Source: Apostichopus japonicus (taxonomy: Eukaryota; Echinodermata; Holothuroidea; Aspidochirotida; Stichopodidae). From it: 64,000 nucleotides of DNA. The notes under the pieces were generated by a model that saw only the letters and a program-made list of their open reading frames with translations, searched no databases and was not told the origin of the DNA. The stretch is taken from assembly GCF_037975245.1 (NCBI RefSeq), contig NC_092582.1, forward strand, positions 15,269,077-15,333,076, in the 5' to 3' direction. The translations under genes and the position numbers were made by a program. Each line of letters starts with the position of its first letter. Positions within the stretch are counted from its first letter, which is position 1. Positions 48,821 to 64,000 of this stretch are shown one piece after another.

Positions 48821-49746
48821 GGAGAAAAATCATCATATTATACCTCAGTCTCATCATTCCACGATACATTCTACGTACGCACTTGTCGAATATTTTTCTC
48901 ATGCAATAAATAAAGCACAACATTGGTGTCGTTCGTTACACACTTTATGAAGAACCTCAAAAGATGCTTGCCCATTTTCATATAAACTTGTAATGGTGCC
49001 CTTTCGATGTTTCTAAAAGTGACCTCTTTCTTTTTTAAAGTGCGATTTTGTTGAAAACATTTCAAATACATCATACATACAACTCATATAAGTATGAGCA
49101 TAATATATTTTCACGCAGCCTTTTGTGAAGATGTAAAACAGGATTTCGATATTAAAACAGTACAGCGCCACCATTTCAGGTTCATCTCTCACACGTTAGT
49201 GGGGTTTTGCGATGTATACCATTAACGTTTTCCTTGGTTCTGTTCCGAAAAAAATGCCGTAATGGTCTCGAATAAGATATCACACAATCATTAATAAGAC
49301 AGGCTTTCGTTACTTTAATTAACTTGATAGAAGACTTGGCAATTTTAAGTAGAAGTTCCAGATATACTTCTTGTAAAAGACATTTCTCAGCGGGTGAACT
49401 CTTTTTGAATTTTTGCTAGGTGAAACTCCCCGAATCCAAGTGTATCCTCTCAAGTGAAATTTCCCACGTGATTTTATTTGTATTGTATAATGCAATGTAA
49501 AACTATGCCTGAGTGGCATTTCCATGGCGCAAATTTGCGCAAGAAGCGTGAGCATGCGCAAACGAGCCCCTTGGCAAAGACAAATTGAAGTTATGTGATT
49601 GTTTCTTAAATAAAACTGGTTGGGACGATTGTCTACATTGTGAACCATGTCAACATTGTGACAATTCGTACCCAAATATCCCTTCACCAGAATATTTATT
49701 TTAAATAGCTTTTAATTAGCTTAAATTGTGCGAGCGACGTATATAT

Positions 49747-51673
49747 CAGGCGCGTATCCAGGATTTTCTAACCCGGGGGGCGCGAATTACTATCTAAGCG
49801 TAGCGCCACCATCGGTTGGCGCGGAGCGTACAAGAAAATTTTTGGTTTTGATACCCCCCAGATCACCGGAAATGGCACTTCTCGGGCTTGAAAATGAGCA
49901 ACCAGATGTACACTTTTGCCTGAGAACCAAGTATTTCCCAAAAGTTTTTTTTCCATCCATAACCTTTTCGAAGATTGTCACCAGTCACACATCATGTTCG
50001 ACCTGATTGCATGTCCTATGGATCATTGCTTTTGTAGGTGATTCTACGTCACGGCCCACAATATCCGAAAGCCCCACTTTTCAAGGTTTTAAGCCCATTA
50101 TTTGTTGAGAATTTGAAAACTCACATTTCTCAAAATCACTTCAAAGCATACCCATAATGTTGCACAAAATTCAACCTATGGATAACCAATTTAGAAAAAC
50201 CTCCTTCAACCCCTAACAGACAGGTCAAAATTGAACGAGTAGAGGAAAGTATGATGAATAATGTTGGTGAGGAAATTTTGGAAACTTCAGACACAGTTAA
50301 TTTATTGGTGTAGAAATATTGCAACCTCTTATTATGGCTATTATAAAACTTGGTTGAAGGAACAGAAAAATAGCAGATATTTCCGATATCAGGTATATCG
50401 AAACCGAACACTACACACATAGGCGTAGGTCCTGTAGGAGGCGGGGGCTGCAGCCTTCCCCCCCCCCGCAACCAAATTTTTTCCAATTTTTTTCGGACAC
50501 CTACTGAAAGAAAAATAAATAGCAATGAATAGCTTAAAAATGATCTCCGTGGTATTTAAAATAAAGTTGTAAGCTTGGCCGACAATACTACTGTAAAAGA
50601 GAGTTTTGACATAAATGGATCTGTATGGTTTTTCTCCATCTACATAAGATATTTCGTTGTTTACATTTGGCGGTATACTGTGCAACTTTCACGGACCGTG
50701 CGGTCCACGATGCCATGCAATATAATGACCGATGTTTGCTTATATGATATTGGCATCGATATGTTGAACGCGCGCTTTGCGCGCGAAAAATTTTGGCTTT
50801 TTTTTCGGGCAAGTCATTACAGCCCCCAAATCCAATTGGGCTCCTACGCCTTTGACTACACACATAGACAGTTTTTGAGGCTGTTCATCGTTGAAAATGC
50901 ATTTCAATGCTCACTGATATTATGTTATATCTGCTCTTTGCATTACAAATTCGAACAGGCGTGTAGCGAGTAATTGACTGTAGGCAAACTATCTAAGCGA
51001 AGCGCCACCATGAGTTGGCGCGAAGCGTACAAGAGAAATTTTGGTCGAAAATGCCTCCCAGATCGCTGGAAATGACACTTCCCAGGCCTTGTAAGTTGCA
51101 TCTATAAGCATTGTCTATTTTGAAATTACTAGCGATGTCATAAAGAAAATTTGCTCGGGGGGGGGGGCGGTCCCCCCTTCCCGAAATGTTCCCCGACGAC
51201 TCGGTCGAGTTCAAGACCAGCCACAGTTGGTTCCATATAGCACAATTCTACAATTGTTTAAGGCGTCCATACACACACACGCGTTATGATAGACCATATA
51301 TAGTATTTATATAGATACATGAGTGAGAGAGGAAAAATGGAAACGTCAAAAATGGAGTTGTCGATGTAAGGGGTAGGGTGAGGCGCACACCCCTTCCGTA
51401 ATCCTTGATCTGTCACTGTCTACCTGTGTATATAATAGGGATCAGCGCTTTAACTATGACTGTTCCTCTTTCTCTTCCCGAGGTCTTGGCTATCTTCTAC
51501 TCCCTCCTTTCTCCTTTTTCCCTCTTGTTTATTTTTTTCTTTTCCCTTCCTTCCTCTCCTCCTTTTCTTTTTTTTCCCCCTCCTTTTCCCTTTTTTCTTC
51601 TCTTTTTTTTCTCTCCTCTTTTCCTTACCCGGGGGGCGCGCGCTCCCAACGCCCCCCCCTGGATACGCACCTG
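49747..51673. mobile_element. hAT-type element (CAGGYGCGTATCCAGG ends), hosts another insertion
   Basis: Left CAGGCGCGTATCCAGG and right CCTGGATACGCACCTG match 15/16 as inverted ends. Inside, TAAGCGAAGCGCCACCATGA (50997) and TAAGCGTAGCGCCACCATCG (49795) are related blocks, so the region may be two joined copies. A second element (50418-50854) sits within. Flanks are TA-rich and do not give a clear duplication. Confidence 0.65.
50418..50854. mobile_element. 437-bp hAT-type element, copy 1, with 8-bp duplication
   Basis: Starts CATAGGCGTAGG and ends CCTACGCCTTTG; ACTACACA flanks both sides (50410-50417, 50855-50862). Shares ACACCTACTGAAAGAAAAAT-like and TTGAACGCGCGC blocks with copy 2 at 60977-61365. 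Nested within 49747-51673. Confidence 0.82.
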
Positions 51674-52090
51674 TATAATATGTGCAGATGAACTAGTTGA
51701 CAGTTCTATATGGGACTAATATTATGTGTGTAGGACACACTAGATCACCGTAGATCAAGTTTAACCGTTAACCTCGGTTAATCGATATAATGTCGATGGG
51801 ACTCTAGGTACCTACCTCACTTGACGTATAATACTGTAACGGATCATGCGGTTTAGTCTCATCGAAAAGAGACTTGGAGTAAGAGTGGATCAAGCAGTTT
51901 ACTCTTTCGTACCAAGGCTCTACCTTAATTGGGTGAATTTTCTTTTGAAGAAAACGAGTACTACGAATATTTCTCCAGGGGCCGAAATATTGAGATAAAT
52001 TATTTGCTTTCATCATTTATTGAATCTTCACTTGGTGAAAGTCGATCACACTCAATCTAAGTTTGAGTGATAATCGGAAGGTTTCTTTGT

Positions 52091-52210
<120 letters not shown>

Positions 52211-52840
52211 ATATCAATGTTCACTGCTATACTTCAAAACACACAAAAACTTCCTACATGTCATACGCTCCAACTCTATGAATATTCATTAAACCACTGT
52301 CAGACGTAAACCAATCGGTCTGACAAATAATCCCTGACAACTTGTGATTGGGTGTTCATTTAAGCGATTCAGTCAGGCGACATGTTTAAACGGTACAATT
52401 AAAGCGATGCTTATGGACTTATTGATTTTTGTTATCAAACTCCAATTTTTGACTGGTAGTGTTAAACGGCTGTTAAAAAATTATCAGGGCCATAACAGAA
52501 TTAGCTTTGGCGTGACTGCACGTATATTTAGCATTGACTGGTTCTTAAGTCGTAAATCACGAAGGTTTCATCATCTCTGTTCGAAGGAAAGTTTATTTCT
52601 TGCCGAAGGAAAGAAAGAAGACATTTACGACATGGTCTAAAGAGATGTCCTTTTATTCTACTATATACAAAAGGAATCAATACTCTCTTCTTTTTTTCCT
52701 TCAAATCGTGTAGGATTTTCTTTTTTACCTTTTTTTTTGTGTATGTGTAAATCAATTGTTTTTGATACTTTGTTTAATTTGGAAATATTGATTTCAAAGG
52801 TTAAACGGAAACGATTTTCCATTTGCTTACATTGATTTGG

Positions 52841-56825
<3,985 letters not shown>

Positions 56826-59800
56826 CTCGTTTCATCAAGCAAAATGATGACTACTTATGGAAAACATTTTGTAAAGGACCTTATCCATGGACGCCGATCT
56901 GGACGGAGCGGGGGAGGGGTTGGGGGAAGGAGTGGTGGTAGGGGGTGGGTGGTGGTGGGAACGGGGAGCAGGGAACAGTTAACGTTTGTAGCGGCAGCAC
57001 TCACTCCACACGGGTTTTCAGACGTATATATCGTACAGCTGTAAAAAGTTGGTTGGTGGTCGCCATATTTCAGTGTGCTGATTAATTTTGGTAATTATTA
57101 TTAAAATGAAGCTTATAGTAATCTTCTCCCTGTATTGATGAACATTATGGCATTATGGCAATGTGCGAGTGTCTGCCTGTTAGGTAACAGTATCTGATCG
57201 GTGCTGGTCGGTATATAACACTGATGCCGATCAACACCTGATGGGGAACTGAAGTTTTTTTTTTATAAGTTTTGAGGTTTCTAACCAACAATTAATGATT
57301 CAGAAACAATTAAAAAGCAAATGTGACGCTTTATTACTAAATTTACATATCCGGCGATACGCATGTTACCAGGATTAATATCCAGCTTGTAATCAAGTAA
57401 CTTTAAGGTATAGTAGGCTAAGTGAAGTAATACTTCCCGCCTAAAAATGATGCATGGATGCAATGATGCAATCGGCTGTAAACTCACTTAATCACGTGAT
57501 GGTTATAGCACTTTCGTATATAGGCGTCAGTTTCATATGCAACTTTATAACGTTAGGCCTCGGTATCTTTGTTATGAAAGAGGCACATGCCAGGTAAGGC
57601 CTGTGGAGCCTGTTTCGAAAGTATTGTTCACTTTTCTCGAGATATTAAAGATATGTTGTGACAAATGTACTAGTTTTATTTGGCGGGAATAAGGTACGAA
57701 ACAGGAACATAAAAGTGCTGTTTTAATTTTTGTTTTGTTTTTATGAGCATAACGTAAAATAACGTCTGCTGGGTGGTGACGTATTTATCGTTTCTATGGA
57801 AATACATGTACTCTCCAAAAGAACTACTATTCTGAAATAAACAACGACTGACATAAAATAAGAGTGAAAGGGGAACATGATAATGCAGGCTATTTAATGA
57901 TGTCTATATGTGAATATTATTTATTTAAAACATATTTTTAATCCATTCTTATGTAAAATTGAAAAAAAAAATGAAATTAATAAGAAACACGATGAAGCTG
58001 TTATTTTGAGCTATAACGCAAAGCAAGTTTTGTTATTATTCTATTTTTTTTAATTTTGTACCCTTTTTATTCAGAAAGAATGTTAGAGACAAGGTATAAA
58101 TACCAAATAATAAAAACAACTCAGAGAAATAATTAATTTATCTGAAGAGATTTTAGCTGTTTTGATCTATCGGCGGCAACTAGATGAATAAAATATATAA
58201 TTGAACTTTCCGCAAATTAATTCCAAAGATAAATGTTAACATCCCGTGAGATTTTCAATCGACAGTGTGACATTCGGCTACCCTGGCATGCAGGGTATAG
58301 TTAAACAATTTTGGAATATATGCTCACCACACCGCGGATGGCCGGGTCGTGCTGCCGAACATTTGCGAGCGGGATCGGACCATGATCTCACCTTCATCGT
58401 CAGTCGGCTAAAATTAATTTTAGTCGGGGTGAGGGGGGGGGGGCTGGATTTGTGACGTTCTTTCGGGGAAGAATGATGCGGCCACTCCTTGCTTTTCGAC
58501 ATAATTATAACTCTAATTTAATAGCCTAAATGTGCCTCAGAATGCAGCATTTGACGTCTAAACACTTATGATCAGAGGTGGACCCCAGACCCCCTTCATT
58601 CGGGAGTATACCTGTCAACGACCCCATGGGCCACGCCACGTATCCTGCGCTTACCTTAATTTATTTTAGAATTTTCCCTTCCACCCCTCCCCTCCCCACC
58701 CTCTTAGAACCCCTGTACACATCCCTGCTTCCGATCTAGGTCAAGAGATAAGCTAAACACATATTTAGCTGTTTGTATATATTCCATATATGATATTTCC
58801 ATATACGAAATCCAACACTGCCTGTATGTATAGAGGCATACCTGTAAACCAAAATCGTTTAACTTCTCATATTCGATTAATGATATGGCGGCCTTGAAAT
58901 TCAACTTTATATTTTCCATGTTTCAAATTACTATTTAGCATTCAATATCATTTTTCATTAATGAAGAGATAGTTTTAGTCAACTTCGTTACATTGCAAAA
59001 CAAGAAAGCAAACACAACAAAATTAAAATAACGAAAACAAGATTATCTTTGTACTTTATCCCATAGTCTCTCACACACACATATGACGCCCATACACACA
59101 CACGCACACATACATACGACTATGCTTGTCAATGCAATTAGCTTCTTGGGCTCAAGATTTTCATTACCAAAAGTCAATCATATCTGTCTTTGCTGAAGAA
59201 ACCTCTGTAACAAGGAAACAAGGTTCAATAATTCGCTTGTGTAAACTAGTTAACAACCCTCGCACACCTGGACTTCCTTTTAACCCTTGTTATTTTTTTT
59301 TTTTTTTTTGGTTTTTGGTTTTGGTGTTTTTTTTTTGCTCTTTTCTTTAATAGAAATACGATGTTGACATCAAAGCGGCAAACTGAACTATAGAGTCGAT
59401 TAATACACCAGTAATTTATATTGTAATCCTTATTTTCGTATACGATAAACCATTATTCGCCCCAATGGACCCATTGAGTCCAATTTTCACCTGAGCATTG
59501 TTGCCAGAATTTGATGAGGACGTCAACCCTATATGTACAATAAACCTGCATGCAAAAAGCCTCTTACACTTCTCGGCTTTCAGACATCGCTATTCAGACA
59601 AACAAAAATCTATTTAAAATTTTCAATGTATGGTCTTTAACTTTTTCAATATCAACGAAAACAGTGTTTATGAAGTTATTGCTTCAGGCAATTGACGGCT
59701 GGAAACACCCCGATTGTCTGAGGAACACCTTTTGTGGATAATATACTTGTATATTATTTATCTGCTGCTGAAGGCTTATTCAATCATGCAAACAAGAGGG

Positions 59801-60240
59801 TAAAAAGCCTAACGGAAATGGACAAAACTGTTTTTGACTAAAGCCACCCCAAAATACACAGGAGTTAACGAGATTTGATTCGCACTCCCATGCATTTAAC
59901 TATGGCAAGTGGGTTTGTATAGACTTTACTGTAGTATGCGGTTTATGAGTGAACTGTGGGTTTATGTTTGATGTAGGACAAACAACATGTGTATTGATGA
60001 TAAACTGCTTATAATGATGTCTGATAAAGAAAAAAACGATTACACATTTACGGTATAGGTATTATGTTTCACACTATCTATATCAATTTTACAAAATCAG
60101 ATAGATTGAAAAAAAGCTTAATCTAGCTGATTAAATATCCAATCAATAGGAGAGGGCGAAAACTGCATGTTAAGACTATGTATATATTTATATACTGCAG
60201 GAAGCAGTGTAGGTAATTATATGAACGTTATATATGCCTG
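56826..60240. other. 3' flank of the homeobox gene
   Basis: G-rich GGTGGT sequence at 56908-56965 lies in the presumed 3' UTR. AATAAA near 57835 is a possible poly(A) signal. The rest is AT-rich without a supported gene. Confidence 0.5.
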
Positions 60241-60330
60241 GCAGGATCTTCTTCAGAGGCTGTAGCTGGATTTTCTTCCATGAAACTTTCAAAAAAGGTC
60301 TTACTGGGATCGAAACGCCTCTTACTTTTG
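60241..60330. repeat. Degraded relative of the 28215 inverted repeat
   Basis: CAGGATCTTCTTCAGAGGCT followed about 45 bases later by TACTGGGATCGAAACGCCTC and TTACTTTT, the same order as in 28215-28335 but with diverged arms. Confidence 0.7.
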
Positions 60331-60976
60331 ATCATAATTTCACTTTAAACCATTGTAGTGCAAGTAACTAATCTGACCAGACAAAATAGGATCACCCCTC
60401 CCCCCCCCCATTTTTCTATCTCTCTTTGCAGGTGTAAACAATATGATCATTAAACTAAAAGTCGTTAATATCATATACTAAAAAATTATCAAACCGTTTG
60501 TAAATATCTACAACCATGTTATCTCCATCTTAACGGTCAACTTATAGACAATATTTACTTTAATTCTTGATTTTGGAAGAAACTTTCGCGCCACTTTTAA
60601 AACAAATTGACTCACGGTTTTGACAGTCAATCATACATATATTTTTTTTAGCAATAGATTATAAATACACTTAAGGATACAAAAGTTTGATAATTTATTA
60701 CTTTCACAGCTTTTTTTCTTTCTTAATTATCTGCTTGCTTCATTCCATTAAGATGAGGTGAAATGCTTTTAAAGCATTCTAAGAAAAAAACACAGATACA
60801 ATATATATATATAACGGCATGGGAAAAGTGATGCTCCTGGGAGGGAGCGGGGGGGGGGGATAATGCGTGTGAGAAGGTGTCTCACTAGTTTTTACCAACT
60901 TAGCAATAAAAGTTCACGGCGTTGCTGAATCATTCGACTAAAGCATTTGAATTGAGGAACAATGAGTACCAGGCAA

Positions 60977-61365
60977 CATAGGCGTAGGAGGCCGGGGGGG
61001 GGGGTGCTGGGGGTTGCAGCCCCAACCAATTTTTTTTTTTGTGAAAATGCGGGCAATATGCTGAGAATTTTTGGGCACCTACTGAAAGAAAAATAATTTG
61101 CAAAGTGTTTTTCAATGGATAAACTGATATAATTATTATCATTATTATTGTAACGACTTCCCCAATAATTGTAACCAATATTGAAGGCTAATAACACGGA
61201 AAATGATTGTATGTTATTGACATGTGATGTTATAACCGGTGAATGCCTATATGATATGCACGTTAACACGTTGAACGCGCGCGGAGCGCGCGATAAAGCT
61301 TGGTTATATATTTTTCGGGCAAGTCGTTATAGCCCCCCAAATCAAATTAGGCTCCTACGCCTATG
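60977..61365. mobile_element. 389-bp hAT-type element, copy 2
   Basis: Starts CATAGGCGTAGGAG, ends CTCCTACGCCTATG; flanked by CCAGGCAA and CTAGGCAA (7 of 8 identical). Shares CACCTACTGAAAGAAAAATA and TTCGGGCAAGTC with copy 1. Confidence 0.8.
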
Positions 61366-62086
61366 CTAGGCAATCAAATGATAAACTATCAGTTGCATAA
61401 ACCTTATAATCCTTCAAATATTATTATCTTTTAAAAGTGTGCAAAAACAAATGGATATTGCTCACGAAATGGCCTTCCTAAAATCGTTACAAGGTAAAAA
61501 TTGTGCGCTTAATAACGTCCGTTGGACACCTGACAACTGAACTTCTTCTGGAGTCAGGACCCTTGTAATTAAGCCACCCCCCCCCCCGCCTCCGCTCTCA
61601 CGCCAAATTTTGGCAGCATCTATACGTTATTGAACATTTTATATGAATTACTATGCTGTGAAATGGAATACGGTTTTATGAAACTGAGTAAGTATAAATG
61701 AAAGGAGACCAGATGCTTCAATGTTTACGAGAGCGTATTTGTTTCCTTTAAAGTTCATGATCGTCGGAACTTTTCAAAGGAAAACACCTTTGACAAAAGC
61801 ATACCTTAAGCTATATACATCGATTGTATATGAATGTTTGATCAAGATATCAATCAGTACCTTCACCATAGAATTGGTTACAATGTGTTGTGTATGTTCT
61901 AAATTTTAGTAACGTCGTCTGCGCAGCTTTAACAAGGCTTTCAATAGGCATTCATATCTTTTGTATAAAATTATAATGACATGCACACAAGCACTGAATG
62001 TATTAACCAGCTTTATACAAACATACACACATACCCACACCCATATACATACATCATCTTCGCTTTCGGATATGACGCCATTTCAA

Positions 62087-62117
<31 letters not shown>

Positions 62118-62187
62118 GAGGAATAACGGAAAAACTGTTAAACAACTATGCTGCATTTAGAGAAAGGCTGAATCTCGAGTGAGATAC

Positions 62188-62255
<68 letters not shown>

Positions 62256-62527
62256 GACGTCATATGCGAGAACGAAGATGATGAATATACAACCAGTCAT
62301 TTTCATTATGTGTTTTCAAACAAGATGATACAACAAAAGGGTCTATGCAGACAAAAAGAAAAGTATTTTTAATCTTTCTATCCATCGCTTACAACAACCC
62401 TCAACCCAGTCCCGAGCCCCATTTATTTATGCATTATTTATCAATCTAGTTAATCTCTAACCGTGAATTCGAAGGCTGTAATCTGAACCAAAGTGTCTTA
62501 GCAAACGTCTCTCTCTCCCTCTCCCTG

Positions 62528-62565
<38 letters not shown>

Positions 62566-63363
62566 CATCTATATACATCTATATTAATATATTAAAATGT
62601 TACACTTAAATAGACCAATCAATTGATGAAAGGTTCATTAATTCTGCAGTTTGCCCATTTTTCTATTTCTTTCTTTCGTTGGTTAGTTTTTCTTTTCTTT
62701 TACTTTCACCTTTCTGTTCGTTTTACCTCGTTCCGTCGCTCCGAACGGCACCGTCATATGACAAGCCCATTAGACTTACATACGATATGCCTGTCTCAAG
62801 ACCAACTCGTCCTATTCATGAGTTTTAGATAAGAAATTAAACAACAAATTGTTTAAGATTGGATTGTTTTAACAGGTGCACGATGTAGGCCGTTGTCGGG
62901 GGTCGTCTTTATGGGGTTTTTTTTATTATAAACTTAACTTAACTTTACTTATTCTTCTTCTTTTTTTATTATTATTATTATTTATAGTTAAGAGGACACA
63001 AAGAACATCAGCACAAGGACGCCCATCCCATAATGATTGCCAACTAGACTACTCCAGAGGAGGCACGTGCCGTGCGATAAAACACCCCCAAATCTAAGCG
63101 ACTCGTTTCTCGAGAATCAATTATGACATAATAAATTATTTATTAGTATAGCATAACCCGGTAGAGATCAAATTCTCGGTACCTCTTATCCGAAAAGGCG
63201 GGGGGGACAAGTCTGCAGTTGTGTGCATATATTTGGCCGGCATCAAGCACGCTCTCACAATTTGCTAGAAGCGAACGTCTTTTTGATTAAGCAAACAATT
63301 GGATAAGTGGTTAAACTAACACGTTAAGGATTTAATATATATATATATATGTATATATTTATA

Positions 63364-63459
<96 letters not shown>

Positions 63460-64000
63460 TAAAGATTGTGTTATAGTGGGTTGTGGAGTGATTAAAACCA
63501 CCGTAATTATTGTTTTAAGATCTTTCTGATGATGACAGAATTGAGTGAGTTGGAGATGATGAGTTGATTATTCTCATTTGTGTCCGTGTGCGTGTGTGTG
63601 TGTGTTTATTATAAAGATAAACAAACATAGCTGTATAACCTATCTACTCCTTAATGTAGCATATATTAGTTGCATAGCGCGTACTGGGAACAATAGAGAC
63701 TGAAAGCAGACGATGTTCGCTTGTCAGATAATTTGAGAAGGGGATAAAAAAAAAACGGATGGGAGGATGTCGAAGAGGGGAGAAGTCTTTTGACAAATGT
63801 AATTTAAGAACAGGAAACCAATAAAGTGGCATCGGTTCTTCATCTCTTCAAATTTCTTCTCCTGTTTTTTTATTATAATATTTTTTATTTATTTTTTACT
63901 TTTTCGACAGTTCAACGTGTCTTTTGTTCATATACAGGCCTATATAAGGGCGACCGCGATACCGTGCAGTTTTTTTACCGGTCTTATTGGAATATTATGG
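61366..64000. other. Intergenic, microsatellite-rich
   Basis: (TA)n tracts at about 62085-62116, 62194-62251, 62541-62566 and 63332-63455; CT-rich tract at 62505-62548. No supported gene. Confidence 0.65.
63332..63455. repeat. (TA)n microsatellite, about 120 bp
   Basis: Nearly pure TA with two TATATG/TTTA interruptions at the left. Confidence 0.97.

Noticed and set aside
49319-49687. 122-codon minus-strand ORF
   Set aside because: No domain, no splice context, and composition like surrounding intergenic DNA.
51405-51719. 104-codon ORF rich in F, L, S and P
   Set aside because: Encoded by a C/T-rich low-complexity tract within a hAT-type element.

Overview
This is animal (metazoan) DNA: AT-rich, dense in microsatellites, minisatellites and DNA-transposon remnants, with short coding exons in long introns. 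Gene content fits a bilaterian. The repeat style (GACCTTTGACCTC-rich intronic repeats, hAT elements with 8-bp duplications, CR1/L2-like LINE tails) and slowly evolving proteins suggest a marine invertebrate deuterostome, perhaps an echinoderm such as a sea cucumber; that taxonomic guess is an inference and is not proven by the sequence.

Three genes are well supported. (1) A RABGAP1-type Rab GTPase-activating protein runs on the minus strand. Nine coding exons between 44370 and 19608 splice in phase to give the first 620 residues (N-terminal region, PTB domain, DUF3694-type region, start of the TBC domain). The catalytic part of the TBC domain and the C-terminal coiled coil are not found and should lie beyond position 1. 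(2) Inside the last, still open intron (1-19607), on the opposite strand, is an intronless 380-residue rhodopsin-family GPCR (9630-10772) resembling GPR21/GPR52. From memory, human GPR21 and GPR52 lie inside introns of RABGAP1 and RABGAP1L, so this looks like an ancient nested gene arrangement. (3) A three-exon BarH-like homeobox gene lies on the plus strand (52841-56825) with an EH1/FIL repressor motif, an acidic stretch and a WYQNRR-type homeodomain.

Layout: 1-19607 is the RABGAP1 intron holding the GPCR, a 17-copy 89-bp minisatellite (6730-8240), a 62-bp minisatellite that begins within the GPCR stop-codon region (10733-11434), a possible small secreted peptide ORF (14344-14571) and many simple repeats. 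19608-44370 is the exon-bearing part of RABGAP1, with introns filled by LINE 3' ends, hAT elements, a perfect 57-bp inverted repeat and a 5.9-kb DNA transposon (34313-40226) carrying a broken transposon gene. 44371-52840 is intergenic, containing nested hAT-type elements and long TA tracts. 52841-56825 is the homeobox gene. 56826-64000 is intergenic with one more hAT copy and long TA tracts.

The three genes have no metabolic link. RABGAP1 would act on Rab GTPases in membrane traffic, the receptor at the plasma membrane, and the Bar protein as a nuclear, probably neural, transcription factor. Their shared interest is genomic: nesting and possible conserved linkage.
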